From Anaerolineae bacterium (GTDB taxonomy: Bacteria; Chloroflexota; Anaerolineae; Epilineales; Epilineaceae): 34,398 bases of DNA. Where the stretch lies: positions 1 through 34,398 of the forward strand of contig JAJCYU010000315.1 of assembly GCA_029262755.1 (NCBI GenBank). The letters are read 5' to 3'. Made by a program: the position numbers and the translations under genes. Below, in pieces: positions 8,753 to 17,949 of this stretch (the stretch's first letter is position 1; every line of letters starts with the position of its first letter). A model generated the notes under the pieces. It was not told the origin of the DNA. It ran no database searches and saw only the letters and a program-made list of their open reading frames with translations.

Positions 8753-11447
8753 ACGCGAGCTCCACCGTCCCGGCCGTGCCGTCCACGGTGATCATCTGGC
8801 CGTCGCGGATGCGCGCCGTGGCCACGGTCGTGCCCATGACGGCCGGGATCCCATACTCGCGCGCCACGATAGAGCCGTGGGCCAGGACGCCGCCGATGTC
8901 GGTCACGAGGCCGCGTGCTTGCGCGAAGAGCGGGGTCCACGCCGGTGTGGTGGTGGGGCAGACCAGGATCGAATCCGGGCGCATGTTCTCGAAGTCCGCG
9001 GGCGACAGAATCACGCTGGCCGGTGCGGTTACCCTGCCGGGGCTGACCGCAAAGCCGTCGATGGTGTCGCCATCGCTGCGGTTCTCCTTGGGCTGAAGGC
9101 CGGATGACAGGTCGAAGGGCCCTATCTTCATCCGGTAGTTTTCGGGCACCGTCGGCGGTGGTTGCAAGCCCATGCGCTCGTCGCGAAGCGCGCGGCGTTC
9201 GCGCGCTCGCGTGGCGAGATCGTCGCCGGTTGCGCCGGCGGCGCGCGCCGCGATCGCCTGCCGCAGCTCGACGCTGCGCAAGTAGAAGACGTCGTCGGGC
9301 GCTTCGAGCACGCCCGCATTCATCAGGCGCTCGCCCAACTCCAGAGCCAGGCCGCGCAGCGTCGGCCAGGCGGCGCCGACGTAGTAGAGTGCGTCTTCGC
9401 GGTAGGGCGTGAAGCGCTGCGCCCAGGCCAGGACTTTGCGGAAGATCGGCCGACGGATCGGCCCGAGACGGCGCAGGATCGCTTTGGCCATGTCCTCCCT
9501 TGCCTGCGCGAACGCCACGTTCTGCGCCCTGGCATCGCGCTCGGGATGCGCCAGCAGCGCATGCAGCCCGATGAACACGGGCAGCGGATTCTCGGCTTGC
9601 GTCGGGGCGACGAAGTCCAGGTTGTAGATCTGGTGCCCGTACGTCGCTAGGTAGTCCTGAAGCGCCGCGAGCGCGGGGCCACCGCCGGGCGACTGCTCAA
9701 GCGTGTGCCTGAGGTCGCGAGCCGGGCCGTCCAGCAGACGGTCGCGCAGCGTCTCGTCCTGCCCGATCAGACGGGCGATGGATTCGAGTGCAAATTGCGC
9801 GTCCAGGGTTTGCGACGGGTAGCCGCGCAGGAGCGGTCCGCTCGACAGGGGATACGCCAGCGTCGCATCCTGCCCCCCGCCTCGAGGCGGCTTGATCGTT
9901 CGCAGGACCCGCTCGAGCAGGCCGTCGGTCGTCTTCGAGAGCGCCAGCGGAAAGTTGGCGGCGAACCAGTAGACGGCATCCGCGTCCGCCAGCTCGAGCA
10001 CTCCCTCGAGCAGTCGCTCGTCGTCGGCCTCCGACACGTCTTCTTGCTTCCACCGCGCGATCTTCGCCCGATAGGCCGGCAGCTGATCATCGCGCCAGTA
10101 GGGGATCACGAAATGCAGGAGCTTCGGGAGCATCTTGACGTACGTGACCACGAGGAGCCCAAGGGAGCGGATGTTGATCTTGAAGTCGGCCCGCATGTAC
10201 GCGAAGCCGTTGACCGTGTTGAACATGGGCAGCTCGACGAAGCGACCGATGAAGTCGCGCGACCAGCCCATGACACCCATGATCCCTTCCATCGAATGAT
10301 CGAGGCCCTGCTCCAGATAGAGTTCGGCGAAGAGCGGGGAGAGCGGCTCCGGCATGTGCTCCACCACCTGGCGCCGGAGCCATGCCGAGCCCTCGATCGG
10401 TGGGATCCATTCCACGGCGGCATTCCGGGCCGAGCCTGCGACGGGGTCCCCATCCCGCCGAAGCTCCGGCAGGGCCGTGATCGGCCGGGCTTGCAGGATG
10501 GCGAAGCGGCCATCCGCAAAAGCCCACTCGATGTCCATGGGCTGTCCAAAATGCTCCTCGATGAGCGTCGCGAGTACTACGAGCTCCGCTGCCGCCTCAT
10601 CGTCCAGGACGCTTCGCCCACGCAGTTCGTCGGGCACGTGCTGCTCCGCCGAACCGGTGTCGGTGCGCACGGTCATCACGGTCTTGTCCGCGATCTCGCG
10701 CGAGACCACACGGCCGTCGCCCTTGTTCACGATCACGGTGTCCGGCGTGACGTGGCCCCCGACGACGGCCTCCCCGAGCCCCCACGATGCGTTGATCACG
10801 GCCTGGTCACGATCGCCGGTGACGGGATTCGCGGTGAAGAGAATGCCGGCCGACTCCGCAGGCACGAGCGCTTGAACCACCACCGCCATGGCCACGCCAT
10901 CGGTCGGCACGTCGTGCTGCGCGCGGTAGCCGATCGCGCGTGGTGTCCACAGGGAGGCCCAGCAGCATTGCACCGCCGCGAGGACCGCCTGCGTGCCCCT
11001 GATGTTGAGATAGGTCTCCTGCTGCCCCGCGAAGGAGAGCTCGGGCAGGTCTTCCGCGGTCGCGGAGGAACGGACGGCCACGGACGATGCGCCGTCGCCC
11101 AGCGCTGCATAGGCGTGCGTGACGGCCTGCGCGATCTCGTCGGGCATTGCGGCCTGGGCGAATGCGTTCTGGATCGCCTCAGACGCCGCGTCCAAGCGCT
11201 TCGGATCGCGGCCGTCGATCTCGCAGACGGCGGCGTCGATGGTCGGCTGCAGTCGGTTGGCCTGAACAAAGTCGCGATAGGCCCCGGTGCCCACGATGAA
11301 GCCGTCCGGCACGGGCAAGCCCGCCTGGACGAGCCGCGCGAGCGACGCCGCCTTGCCGCCCGCACGCGCCAGGTCGGCCTCCGCGCTTCCGAGCGTGAGG
11401 ATCAAGCGTGCAGGTAGGCCCGAACCGATCGAATCGCCCGTGTTCAT
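8751..11447 (-). CDS. PEP-synthase-like / rifampicin phosphotransferase-like enzyme (ATP-grasp + middle domain + C-terminal phospho-His domain)
   Basis: 898 aa; GGKAASLARL, SSVAVRSSATAEDLPELSFAGQQETYLN, SAGILFTANPVTGD, DIEWAFADGRFAILQARPI; C-terminal DIGGVLAHGSIVAREYGIPAVMGT. No TIM-barrel PEP-binding domain after the His domain. AGAGGAG upstream of ATG. Confidence 0.88.
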   Translation of the reverse strand: MNTGDSIGSGLPARLILTLGSAEADLARAGGKAASLARLVQAGLPVPDGFIVGTGAYRDFVQANRLQPTIDAAVCEIDGRDPKRLDAASEAIQNAFAQAAMPDEIAQAVTHAYAALGDGASSVAVRSSATAEDLPELSFAGQQETYLNIRGTQAVLAAVQCCWASLWTPRAIGYRAQHDVPTDGVAMAVVVQALVPAESAGILFTANPVTGDRDQAVINASWGLGEAVVGGHVTPDTVIVNKGDGRVVSREIADKTVMTVRTDTGSAEQHVPDELRGRSVLDDEAAAELVVLATLIEEHFGQPMDIEWAFADGRFAILQARPITALPELRRDGDPVAGSARNAAVEWIPPIEGSAWLRRQVVEHMPEPLSPLFAELYLEQGLDHSMEGIMGVMGWSRDFIGRFVELPMFNTVNGFAYMRADFKINIRSLGLLVVTYVKMLPKLLHFVIPYWRDDQLPAYRAKIARWKQEDVSEADDERLLEGVLELADADAVYWFAANFPLALSKTTDGLLERVLRTIKPPRGGGQDATLAYPLSSGPLLRGYPSQTLDAQFALESIARLIGQDETLRDRLLDGPARDLRHTLEQSPGGGPALAALQDYLATYGHQIYNLDFVAPTQAENPLPVFIGLHALLAHPERDARAQNVAFAQAREDMAKAILRRLGPIRRPIFRKVLAWAQRFTPYREDALYYVGAAWPTLRGLALELGERLMNAGVLEAPDDVFYLRSVELRQAIAARAAGATGDDLATRARERRALRDERMGLQPPPTVPENYRMKIGPFDLSSGLQPKENRSDGDTIDGFAVSPGRVTAPASVILSPADFENMRPDSILVCPTTTPAWTPLFAQARGLVTDIGGVLAHGSIVAREYGIPAVMGTTVATARIRDGQMITVDGTAGTVELA

Positions 11448-11513
11448 GATTCAATACTCCTCTTGCTTCCGGAGAAACATCGCCCGCGGCCTGACGGCGC
11501 GTGCGAATCGCGG

Positions 11514-12170
11514 CTATCGCGCCCGCTTGAACAGATACGCGTACGGAGACTTGGTGTACGCGATGCCCCGACCCGCCGCGTGAAGATCCTCCACTGTTGG
11601 CTGCCGACCGCTCTTCGGGACGAGGTATTTCTCCATCGCCTCGGAGCTCGGGCGATAGGTGCCGCTGCGGCTCCTGATGACGGCTACGAGCGCATAGTCG
11701 GGATCCAGCGACGCCATCGACGCATCCCCATGACTGTTGTTGGCCAGCAGCCAGCCTCCGGGCGCGAGATAGCGGGTGCAGTATTCGCTGATGAAGCCGG
11801 CGTACAGAGAGATCACGAGCTGCACGGAGCCGTCCGCGATGTCGAAGGGTTCGCGGTAGTCGTGATGAAGGAACGTGAATGCGAAGGAGCGTTCCGGTTG
11901 CGGCCGGCCGGCCCGGACAAGCTGCTCCACATCGTCCGCATGGGAAAAGAAGACGCGCGCTCGCTTGTCGGTATCCACATACGTGACGTCGTCGAACACG
12001 ACGGAGGCCGCGATGTCGACATAAGAGCCGGGGTATAGGACGGCGGTCGGCTGGATGACCTGCGCTACCGCGTCGAAGAGCCGGATGTGATCGCCGGGAT
12101 GCCGGTCATAGTCCGCGTGGAAGCGGGCGACGTCGTTCGGGCTGCTCTTGCGGGGGCGTTCGGTGCTCAA
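11514..12170 (-). CDS. Putative Rossmann-fold / methyltransferase-like hypothetical protein (TTG start)
   Basis: 218 aa; VLYPGSYVDIAASVVFDDVTYVDTDKRARVFF resembles a motif I/II region, LVISLYAGFISEYCTRYLAPGGWLLAN resembles a motif IV/VI region; GGAGGTAG upstream. Confidence 0.55.
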   Translation of the reverse strand: MSTERPRKSSPNDVARFHADYDRHPGDHIRLFDAVAQVIQPTAVLYPGSYVDIAASVVFDDVTYVDTDKRARVFFSHADDVEQLVRAGRPQPERSFAFTFLHHDYREPFDIADGSVQLVISLYAGFISEYCTRYLAPGGWLLANNSHGDASMASLDPDYALVAVIRSRSGTYRPSSEAMEKYLVPKSGRQPTVEDLHAAGRGIAYTKSPYAYLFKRAR

Positions 12171-12461
12171 CGTACTACCTCCAATCGTATGACGGCTGGC
12201 TCGTCGGGCGGACCGAAATGTCTTAGGGGCCGAGAGCGAGGCAAATCAACACCGTGGAACGACAACCTGAGCATGCCATCGATGTGTTTCGATGCAGAGG
12301 GCGACGAACCTGCGCCCCCTCTCGTCGTCACGGGGAAGGCCTGAAGCGACTCCATGGCCTAGAGGTATACATCCTCGATCCTCTACACGTCGCAAGCGGC
12401 CCCGGCCTCCTGGCGTCCCATGGATGTGCACATTGCACCCGCACTCCCAAGAGGTGCCCCC

Positions 12462-13688
12462 ATGCCCTTCTTGCTCCGCCTCCTCGTCGTCGCCACGTTG
12501 GCGTGCCTAGCCATCGCGCCGCAGCCCGACCCAGCCATCGCCGTGCCCGCCGGCTCCGCCTCCGCCCAGGACGCGCGATGGGCAATTCCCGCAATCACCG
12601 ACGTGCTGTTGCGCGACCGAGTGGCCTACCTGGCCGTGGGACGACATATCGATGCCTACGACCTGTCCGCGCCCGAAGCGCCGCGGTGGCTCGGCCGGGC
12701 AAGCGTAGACGAGGACCTAGTCCAGTTGGCCTTCGACGCGCCGTGGATCGTGGCGGGCGGCGCCACCGGGATCCACCTCTTCCGACCGCAGCCAGGGCGT
12801 GAGCCACGCTTCGTGCTCTCCGTGCTTCGGCCCGCGGTGGAAGGAGCGCTCACGGAGTGGCGACCGGGCGAGCCGCATAGCTTCTTCTTGGAAGCGCATG
12901 GCGGCGAGTTGATCGTCGCCGGCTCCGCCAGCATCAAGAATGAACGAGGTGAGGCAGGACCGGGGTCTGTCGTCGCGGTGCAGCGCGCGCGCCTCGGGGA
13001 AGACGACCCGGGGCCGTGGCGCGAGACCTGGCGGCGGACGTTCGAAGCAGATGGCTTTAGCCCCCCTTGGTCCGTTACCGCGCTTGGCAGAGCAGGGGAT
13101 GGTGCGATTCTGGGCGTCTATGCCAGCCACCGGCAAGTGGGCGAGAGTGCGCTCGTGCACACGCCCTCAGGGTCGATCTCGCAGCTACGTCCCGCGCAGC
13201 GCGCGGAAGCCTTGCTCGTCGATGGAGATCACACCGTGGTTGCCTACCGGCAGGCCGGCATCGCCTCCGGACGCGAAGAATTCGTGACGCTGGCGGTTGT
13301 GCAGGACGACGAGATCGTGAGTGCCCTGCCGTACGACGGTCCCGCCGGCCTCCCGACCAGCGGCGCGCCGGCCGCCCTGGATGGCTCGGTCGCGAACCTG
13401 TGGACCGGCATGCGCACGGGCTGGCTGCTGCGCCTGGACGCACACGCCGCGCCGCGGCCGCGCACCCGCGCGCAGATCCGCCTCCCGGAGCGGATCCGCG
13501 CGCTCGCCGTCGACGGCACCTTCGGCGTGGCCGTCCTATCCGACGGCCGTGCGGTCAGCGTTTCGCTGCCGGACGAGGGACGCGGGTCGTGGTGGCCGCT
13601 TGCGCAGGGCGGCAGCGTGTCGATGGGGGCTGCGCATCGGCTGAGCTTGCCTTTGCTAGGTAGCAATGGTGGAATGCCGACCAACTGA
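12462..13688 (+). CDS. Secreted protein, LVIVD/propeller-like
   Basis: Signal peptide MPFLLRLLVVATLACLAIA; repetitive AYLAVGRHIDAYDLSAPEAPRWLG-type strands; ends RLSLPLLGSNGGMPTN. Confidence 0.65.
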   Translation: MPFLLRLLVVATLACLAIAPQPDPAIAVPAGSASAQDARWAIPAITDVLLRDRVAYLAVGRHIDAYDLSAPEAPRWLGRASVDEDLVQLAFDAPWIVAGGATGIHLFRPQPGREPRFVLSVLRPAVEGALTEWRPGEPHSFFLEAHGGELIVAGSASIKNERGEAGPGSVVAVQRARLGEDDPGPWRETWRRTFEADGFSPPWSVTALGRAGDGAILGVYASHRQVGESALVHTPSGSISQLRPAQRAEALLVDGDHTVVAYRQAGIASGREEFVTLAVVQDDEIVSALPYDGPAGLPTSGAPAALDGSVANLWTGMRTGWLLRLDAHAAPRPRTRAQIRLPERIRALAVDGTFGVAVLSDGRAVSVSLPDEGRGSWWPLAQGGSVSMGAAHRLSLPLLGSNGGMPTN

Positions 13689-13772
13689 CATCGAAGTAAC
13701 AGCGGCGTTGACCATGACACGGAACAATCCAGATCGCGGAATCGGTCCTCGCCAACGGGACACGGCGGCTTG

Positions 13773-14732
13773 ATGCGACTCCACAGCCTAGCGGTATCTA
13801 CGCTCGAGCGATACGACCTCTCGGTCGCGCGTGTCGCCCTGCACAGCCTTGAGACCAACCACCTGTATCGGGTGACGACGAGCTCCGGTCGGCGGCTCAT
13901 GCTTCGGCTCGCCACGCCAGGCTGGCGAACCGAGTCCGATCTGCGTTCGGAAGCACTCTGGCTCGATGCGCTCGGCAGGGATACGAACATCCCCGTGCCC
14001 CGCGTCATCAGAGCCGCGGACGGTAGTGCGGTCGTGGCGATGCAGAGGGCAGGCTCCGCGGACAATTGGTATGCGACGCTGATGAGCTGGCAGCCGGGGA
14101 GGCTGCTCGGATCGTACCTGACGCCGCAGAACCTGCGACGGTTGGGTGTGCTGTTCGCGCGGCTTCACAAACACGGAAGGGAGTGGACGCCGCCAGGGGA
14201 ATTCAGCTCCAAGCGCTTCACCCACGTCCTTTCACGGGGCGAGCCCGAAGTCATCTTTCACGCGGACCAGCTCGAAGCCTATAGCAGCGAGAACCTAAGC
14301 CAGCTTCAGCGCCTGCATGAACGGGTCGAGTCCGTCTATGCGGGGCTCGATCGCAAGGATCTTCACGTCATCCACTGCGACCTTTGGCATGGCAACGTGA
14401 AGCTCTACAAGGGCGCGCTGTACCCCTTCGACTTCGAAGACACGGTCCTCGGATTTCGAATCCACGACATCGCCATGGCGATGCTCGACCTGTTGGAGGA
14501 GGTCGGCGATTCGCGCTATCCGCAGCTGTTCGGCGCTTTCCGACAGGGCTATGAAGCACACCTCGACTGGCCGGAAGGCGAGATGGAAGCGCTGCAGATC
14601 GGCCGGCTGCTCTGGAAGATCAACTGGGTTGCGCGCTTCCAACGAATGCACCTACGCCCCATGGTCGAGAACCACGTCCGGCTCTTCAACCACTACGAAC
14701 GAAGCGGCGAGCTGCGGTTGGGCGGCGCGTAG
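13773..14732 (+). CDS. Phosphotransferase enzyme family (APH / RdoA-SrkA-like kinase fold)
   Basis: HVIHCDLWHGNVKLYKGALYPFDFEDTVLGFRIHDIAMAMLDLLEEVG carries the catalytic HxDxxxxN and D(F)ED motifs. Confidence 0.85.
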   Translation: MRLHSLAVSTLERYDLSVARVALHSLETNHLYRVTTSSGRRLMLRLATPGWRTESDLRSEALWLDALGRDTNIPVPRVIRAADGSAVVAMQRAGSADNWYATLMSWQPGRLLGSYLTPQNLRRLGVLFARLHKHGREWTPPGEFSSKRFTHVLSRGEPEVIFHADQLEAYSSENLSQLQRLHERVESVYAGLDRKDLHVIHCDLWHGNVKLYKGALYPFDFEDTVLGFRIHDIAMAMLDLLEEVGDSRYPQLFGAFRQGYEAHLDWPEGEMEALQIGRLLWKINWVARFQRMHLRPMVENHVRLFNHYERSGELRLGGA

Positions 14733-14865
14733 CGACTTTCCCTGTGCGTCTGCCCGAACCCTGATCCTCGCAGCGCTTCGGCCTTCGTTTCAGCGGCGAA
14801 CCCAGAGCGAACGAAGAAGCCTATAGTCCCTGAGTATTCGCCGGTACCGATTCGGGTCGATCAGG

Positions 14866-15603
14866 ATGGGAGGGGTTATCGAACGTGCTCTTGTGACGGC
14901 AGGAATCTTCGTCGTCCCCACCCTCTTGCTCGTGATCTGGTTCCGGATAAACAATCGCCGCGTCGAATGGCGCCCGCTGCTCTGGGCGGGGTTGTCCTTC
15001 GCGATCTACATGCTCGCGCTTCGGAGCACGGACGTCCTGCCGCTGCCCGAATTTCTCGCGCAGTGGGAGCAAAACTGGGTCGGGAAGAGCCTCGCGCTTC
15101 TCGCAACCTGCGCGATCCTCGCCTTCTTGCCCAGTGTCGGGTTTCGAGAGGCCGGCGTCCGGTGGGCGCAAAACGCCGGCTCGCTGCGACCCGTAGCCGT
15201 GACCGCCGTCATGACCATCGTCGGAGCAACGATCACCTCCGGCCTGATATCGTCGAGCCCAGATCTTTCGCGAGAGTGGTTGACATTCCAGGCCACCATG
15301 CCGGGGCTCGACGAAGAATTGTTTATGCGCGGACTGTTGCTGCTTCTCTTTCACCAGGCCTTCGGAAAAGGCATGACCATTTGGGGCGCCGAAACAGGGT
15401 GGGGCATCTGGTTGACCAGCGTACTCTTCGGCTTGCTCCACGGCGTCGGTTGGGTCGACGGAGCACTTCAGTTCAACGTCGCGGTCATCATGCTCACCGG
15501 GTCCATCGGTTTCATCGCAGGCTGGGCCCGCGAGCGCACCGGCAGCCTGGTCATCCCGGTGCTCTTCCACAACGCCTTCAACGTCGCCCAGGCCTTCGTC
15601 TAG
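14866..15603 (+). CDS. CPBP family intramembrane glutamic endopeptidase
   Basis: Multiple TM stretches; DEELFMRG (EExxxR), FGLLHG, VLFHNAFN (HxxxN). Confidence 0.87.
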   Translation: MGGVIERALVTAGIFVVPTLLLVIWFRINNRRVEWRPLLWAGLSFAIYMLALRSTDVLPLPEFLAQWEQNWVGKSLALLATCAILAFLPSVGFREAGVRWAQNAGSLRPVAVTAVMTIVGATITSGLISSSPDLSREWLTFQATMPGLDEELFMRGLLLLLFHQAFGKGMTIWGAETGWGIWLTSVLFGLLHGVGWVDGALQFNVAVIMLTGSIGFIAGWARERTGSLVIPVLFHNAFNVAQAFV

Positions 15604-15813
15604 AGCCGCTGGTGGTAACAAGTCGTCCAATCTAAGGGCGTTAACCCGTCATAGGGCGAGCCATATCGACGGTCGCCGAGCGGCTGGCGAATCCCGCGTC
15701 GCTCTGGCACCCTTCGCGGCCATGACGCGCGCCTTGTGACTTCCCGGGCACATCGACCCTGCTGCACTGGCGTAGGCAAGGGCACGGCTCCGGCATGGCC
15801 CACCGCTCGATGC

Positions 15814-15872
15814 TTGCAGCGGCGTTTGCAAAAGGGGCCGCATTGCGTAGCCTTGTGCAAGAGGTTCTGCAA
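15814..15872. promoter_or_regulatory. Nested 59-bp dyad (candidate AbiEi operator or 5' mRNA hairpin) directly upstream of abiEi
   Basis: TTGCAG-N6-TTGCAAAAGG-N3-CGCA-T-TGCG-N3-CCTTGTGCAA-N6-CTGCAA, all sharing one axis at 15843. Confidence 0.6.
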
Positions 15873-16666
15873 TGGCCAATCCAGGTACTCTATCGAAATG
15901 GATCGACGCGCTGCCCAGCGAAGGGCGGTACGTGTTCTCGCGTCACGAAGCGGAGTCGGTGAGCGGAGCGTCGAGCGGCGCCGTGATGAAGACCCTGCGG
16001 AGGCTCAAGAGGCGCGGCCTGATCATCAGTCCGCGACGAGGCTTCTACGTGCTTGTTCCTCCCGAGTACCGGTCGGCTGGCAGCCCGCCCGCGACGTGGT
16101 TCATCGACGAGCTCATGGGTCACATTGGGCGACGCTACTACGTGGCGCTTTTGAGCGCCGCAGCGCTCCACGGTGCGGGTCACCAACAGCCCATGGCGTT
16201 TCAGGTTCTCGCCGATGCCGCGGAGCGCGACATCGAGGTCGGCCGCGTCCGTATCGAGTTCCATGTCAGCAACCGCATGAGCGGAGCGGCCACGCAAAGA
16301 ATGCAGACCGAGACGGGTACGATGGTCGTATCCACTCCAGAGACCACCGCCTTTGACCTCGTGCGTTTCTCCTCGGCCGCGGGCTACTGGAGCAACATCG
16401 CGACCGTGCTCTCGGATCTTGCGGGACAACTCGATCCCACGCGGCTCGCAGCAGGCTCGGCGCGGGTCGCGCGCAGCGACGCGCAGCGGCTCGGGTGGCT
16501 GCTCGATCACCTCGGCGAGGGTCAGCTCGCGCAGGCGATATTCGTGGGGCTTCAAGGCAAACGACTCGTTCCGGTGCCGTTGAACACGTCGCGCGATCAC
16601 CTCGGCGCAGCGGTGGATGCACTATGGCGTGTGGTGGTCAACGACGACGTCGAGCCGGACCTGTGA
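15872..16666 (+). CDS. abiEi: AbiEi-type type IV antitoxin
   Basis: 264 aa; N-terminal winged-helix (VFSRHEAESVSGASSGAVMKTLRRLKRRGLIISPRRGFYVLVPPEY), then GRRYYVALLSAAALHGAGHQQPMAFQVL and STPETTAFDLVRF, typical of AbiEi antitoxins. Confidence 0.9.
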   Translation: MANPGTLSKWIDALPSEGRYVFSRHEAESVSGASSGAVMKTLRRLKRRGLIISPRRGFYVLVPPEYRSAGSPPATWFIDELMGHIGRRYYVALLSAAALHGAGHQQPMAFQVLADAAERDIEVGRVRIEFHVSNRMSGAATQRMQTETGTMVVSTPETTAFDLVRFSSAAGYWSNIATVLSDLAGQLDPTRLAAGSARVARSDAQRLGWLLDHLGEGQLAQAIFVGLQGKRLVPVPLNTSRDHLGAAVDALWRVVVNDDVEPDL

Positions 16667-17064
16667 TTCCGCGGGCGAACATCACCGCGTGGCGCAAGAC
16701 GGCCCCCTGGCCCGACAACAGCCAGGTCGAGCAGGACCTCGTGATCACGCGCGCGCTCGTGGAGCTCTTCGCCCGGCCCACCGTGGCCGAGCAAGCAGTG
16801 TTTCGTGGCGGCACCGCACTGCACAAGCTCTTCTTCTTCCCACCAGGGCGCTATTCGGAGGACATCGACCTCGTTCAGCGAACAGCCGGCCCGATCGGGC
16901 CCCTCGTCGACGAAATCCGTGCGGTTCTAGATCCCTGGCTCGGCCCCCCCAACGCTTCGAGTCGGCGTTGGCCCAGCGGGTTGCGTGCGGCGTCGCTACC
17001 GTGTCCTTGGCCACCGATGCGCTCATGCCTTTGGCCAAACCCAAGGCCCACCCGCGGGCCATGA
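16663..17064 (+). pseudogene. abiEii: Truncated AbiEii/AbiGii-type nucleotidyltransferase toxin (family-like to about 16944)
   Basis: GTG overlaps the abiEi stop (GTGA). FRGGTALHKLFFFPPGRYSEDIDL is the NTase motif; family-like sequence stops at ...DPWLGPP (~16944), followed by non-family residues and a stop. Confidence 0.75.
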
Positions 17065-17949
17065 CGCAGCGTGCTCTCCTCCATCTGCCAAGGTCGCCAC
17101 CAATGGCCCAACGAACGTCTCGATCGCGGCAATGACGTGGCCAAGATCGCGGGAAGTGTCCGCGAGGCGATTCTTGCGGAGGAAAGCTTCCCATTGAGCC
17201 TGCTTGCCGGGCACGGCCACGAAGTCGGACGTGAGTGCTGTGACTCCGTCGCGTGGGAGTGCCGTGCCGCGCCGTTCGAAGGTGCTCTGTACGGCTCTGC
17301 CGAGGATCTTGCCTTCTAAGCTCAGATGATCTGCTAGCGCCTGAATGTCGAAGAAGTCCCGCATACGGCTGTTCTGCATCCCCAGCGTAACCATTGCGTG
17401 GAGCTTCTCCGCGATGGCAGTCTCGGGCCGGTAGGCTCTCAGGCGTGGCTGTGGAAGGTCCAGGAGGCTGGGATAGTCAAGCCATTCTGGCTCGGGGACG
17501 ACGGCATCGCCGATGCCGACGTCGATCCGAACCGCGATCTTGGCCGGCCCCAGAAGCGCTCGTGCGGTGACGCGGCGGCCGCCGTAAGGATCTTCTCGCC
17601 GAATCGCGGTGACGCGGGTGCTGGCGGGATCGAAGCGAATTCCGTCCTCTTCGACTGGAAGTGCGCAGATCTCCAGTACGGCGGCCGCGAGGCTCTCGTC
17701 GGAGAGGTCTCCGAATCCGAGGAGGTCCACATCGCGGGTCGGCCGGATCTGTTCGCCGAGCCAGACCAGCATCAGCATGCCGCCCTTCAGCACGAAGCGC
17801 TGAGCATGGGGTGAGACGGAAAGCCGGTAGAGGAAACGCTCGGTCGCATAGCGACGCAGGACGAGGTTCGGATCGACGTTGTTGGCCTTGGCGTGGCGCA
17901 CCAGCCGTACGTGAACCGATCGCGTGAACCCGCTGATCGAAGAGCTCAC
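17023..17949 (-). CDS. abiEii: AbiEii/AbiGii-type nucleotidyltransferase toxin (apparently intact)
   Basis: 308 aa; RFVLKGGMLMLVWLGEQIRPTRDVDLLGFGD NTase motif, RPETAIAEKLHAMVTLGMQNSRMRDFFDIQAL, C-terminal WPAGGPWVWPKA; GTG start overlaps the antitoxin stop (GTGA). Confidence 0.9.
   Translation of the reverse strand: MSSSISGFTRSVHVRLVRHAKANNVDPNLVLRRYATERFLYRLSVSPHAQRFVLKGGMLMLVWLGEQIRPTRDVDLLGFGDLSDESLAAAVLEICALPVEEDGIRFDPASTRVTAIRREDPYGGRRVTARALLGPAKIAVRIDVGIGDAVVPEPEWLDYPSLLDLPQPRLRAYRPETAIAEKLHAMVTLGMQNSRMRDFFDIQALADHLSLEGKILGRAVQSTFERRGTALPRDGVTALTSDFVAVPGKQAQWEAFLRKNRLADTSRDLGHVIAAIETFVGPLVATLADGGEHAASWPAGGPWVWPKA

Noticed and set aside
9705-11417. 570-aa + strand ORF
   Set aside because: Antisense shadow of the RPH-like enzyme; sequence is Arg/His/Gly-rich with no domain signal.
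15610-15652. TAACAAGTCGTCCAATCTAAGGGCGTTAACCC resembling the start of an integron attC site
   Set aside because: It does not satisfy RYYYAAC...GTTRRRY pairing, is too short to fold as attC, and there is no integron integrase or cassette structure.
16945-17023. Single frameshift in the C7 run as the sole cause of abiEii truncation
   Set aside because: Reading the other two frames after the C-run gives no AbiEii-like continuation before the opposing gene, so a simple indel does not restore it.
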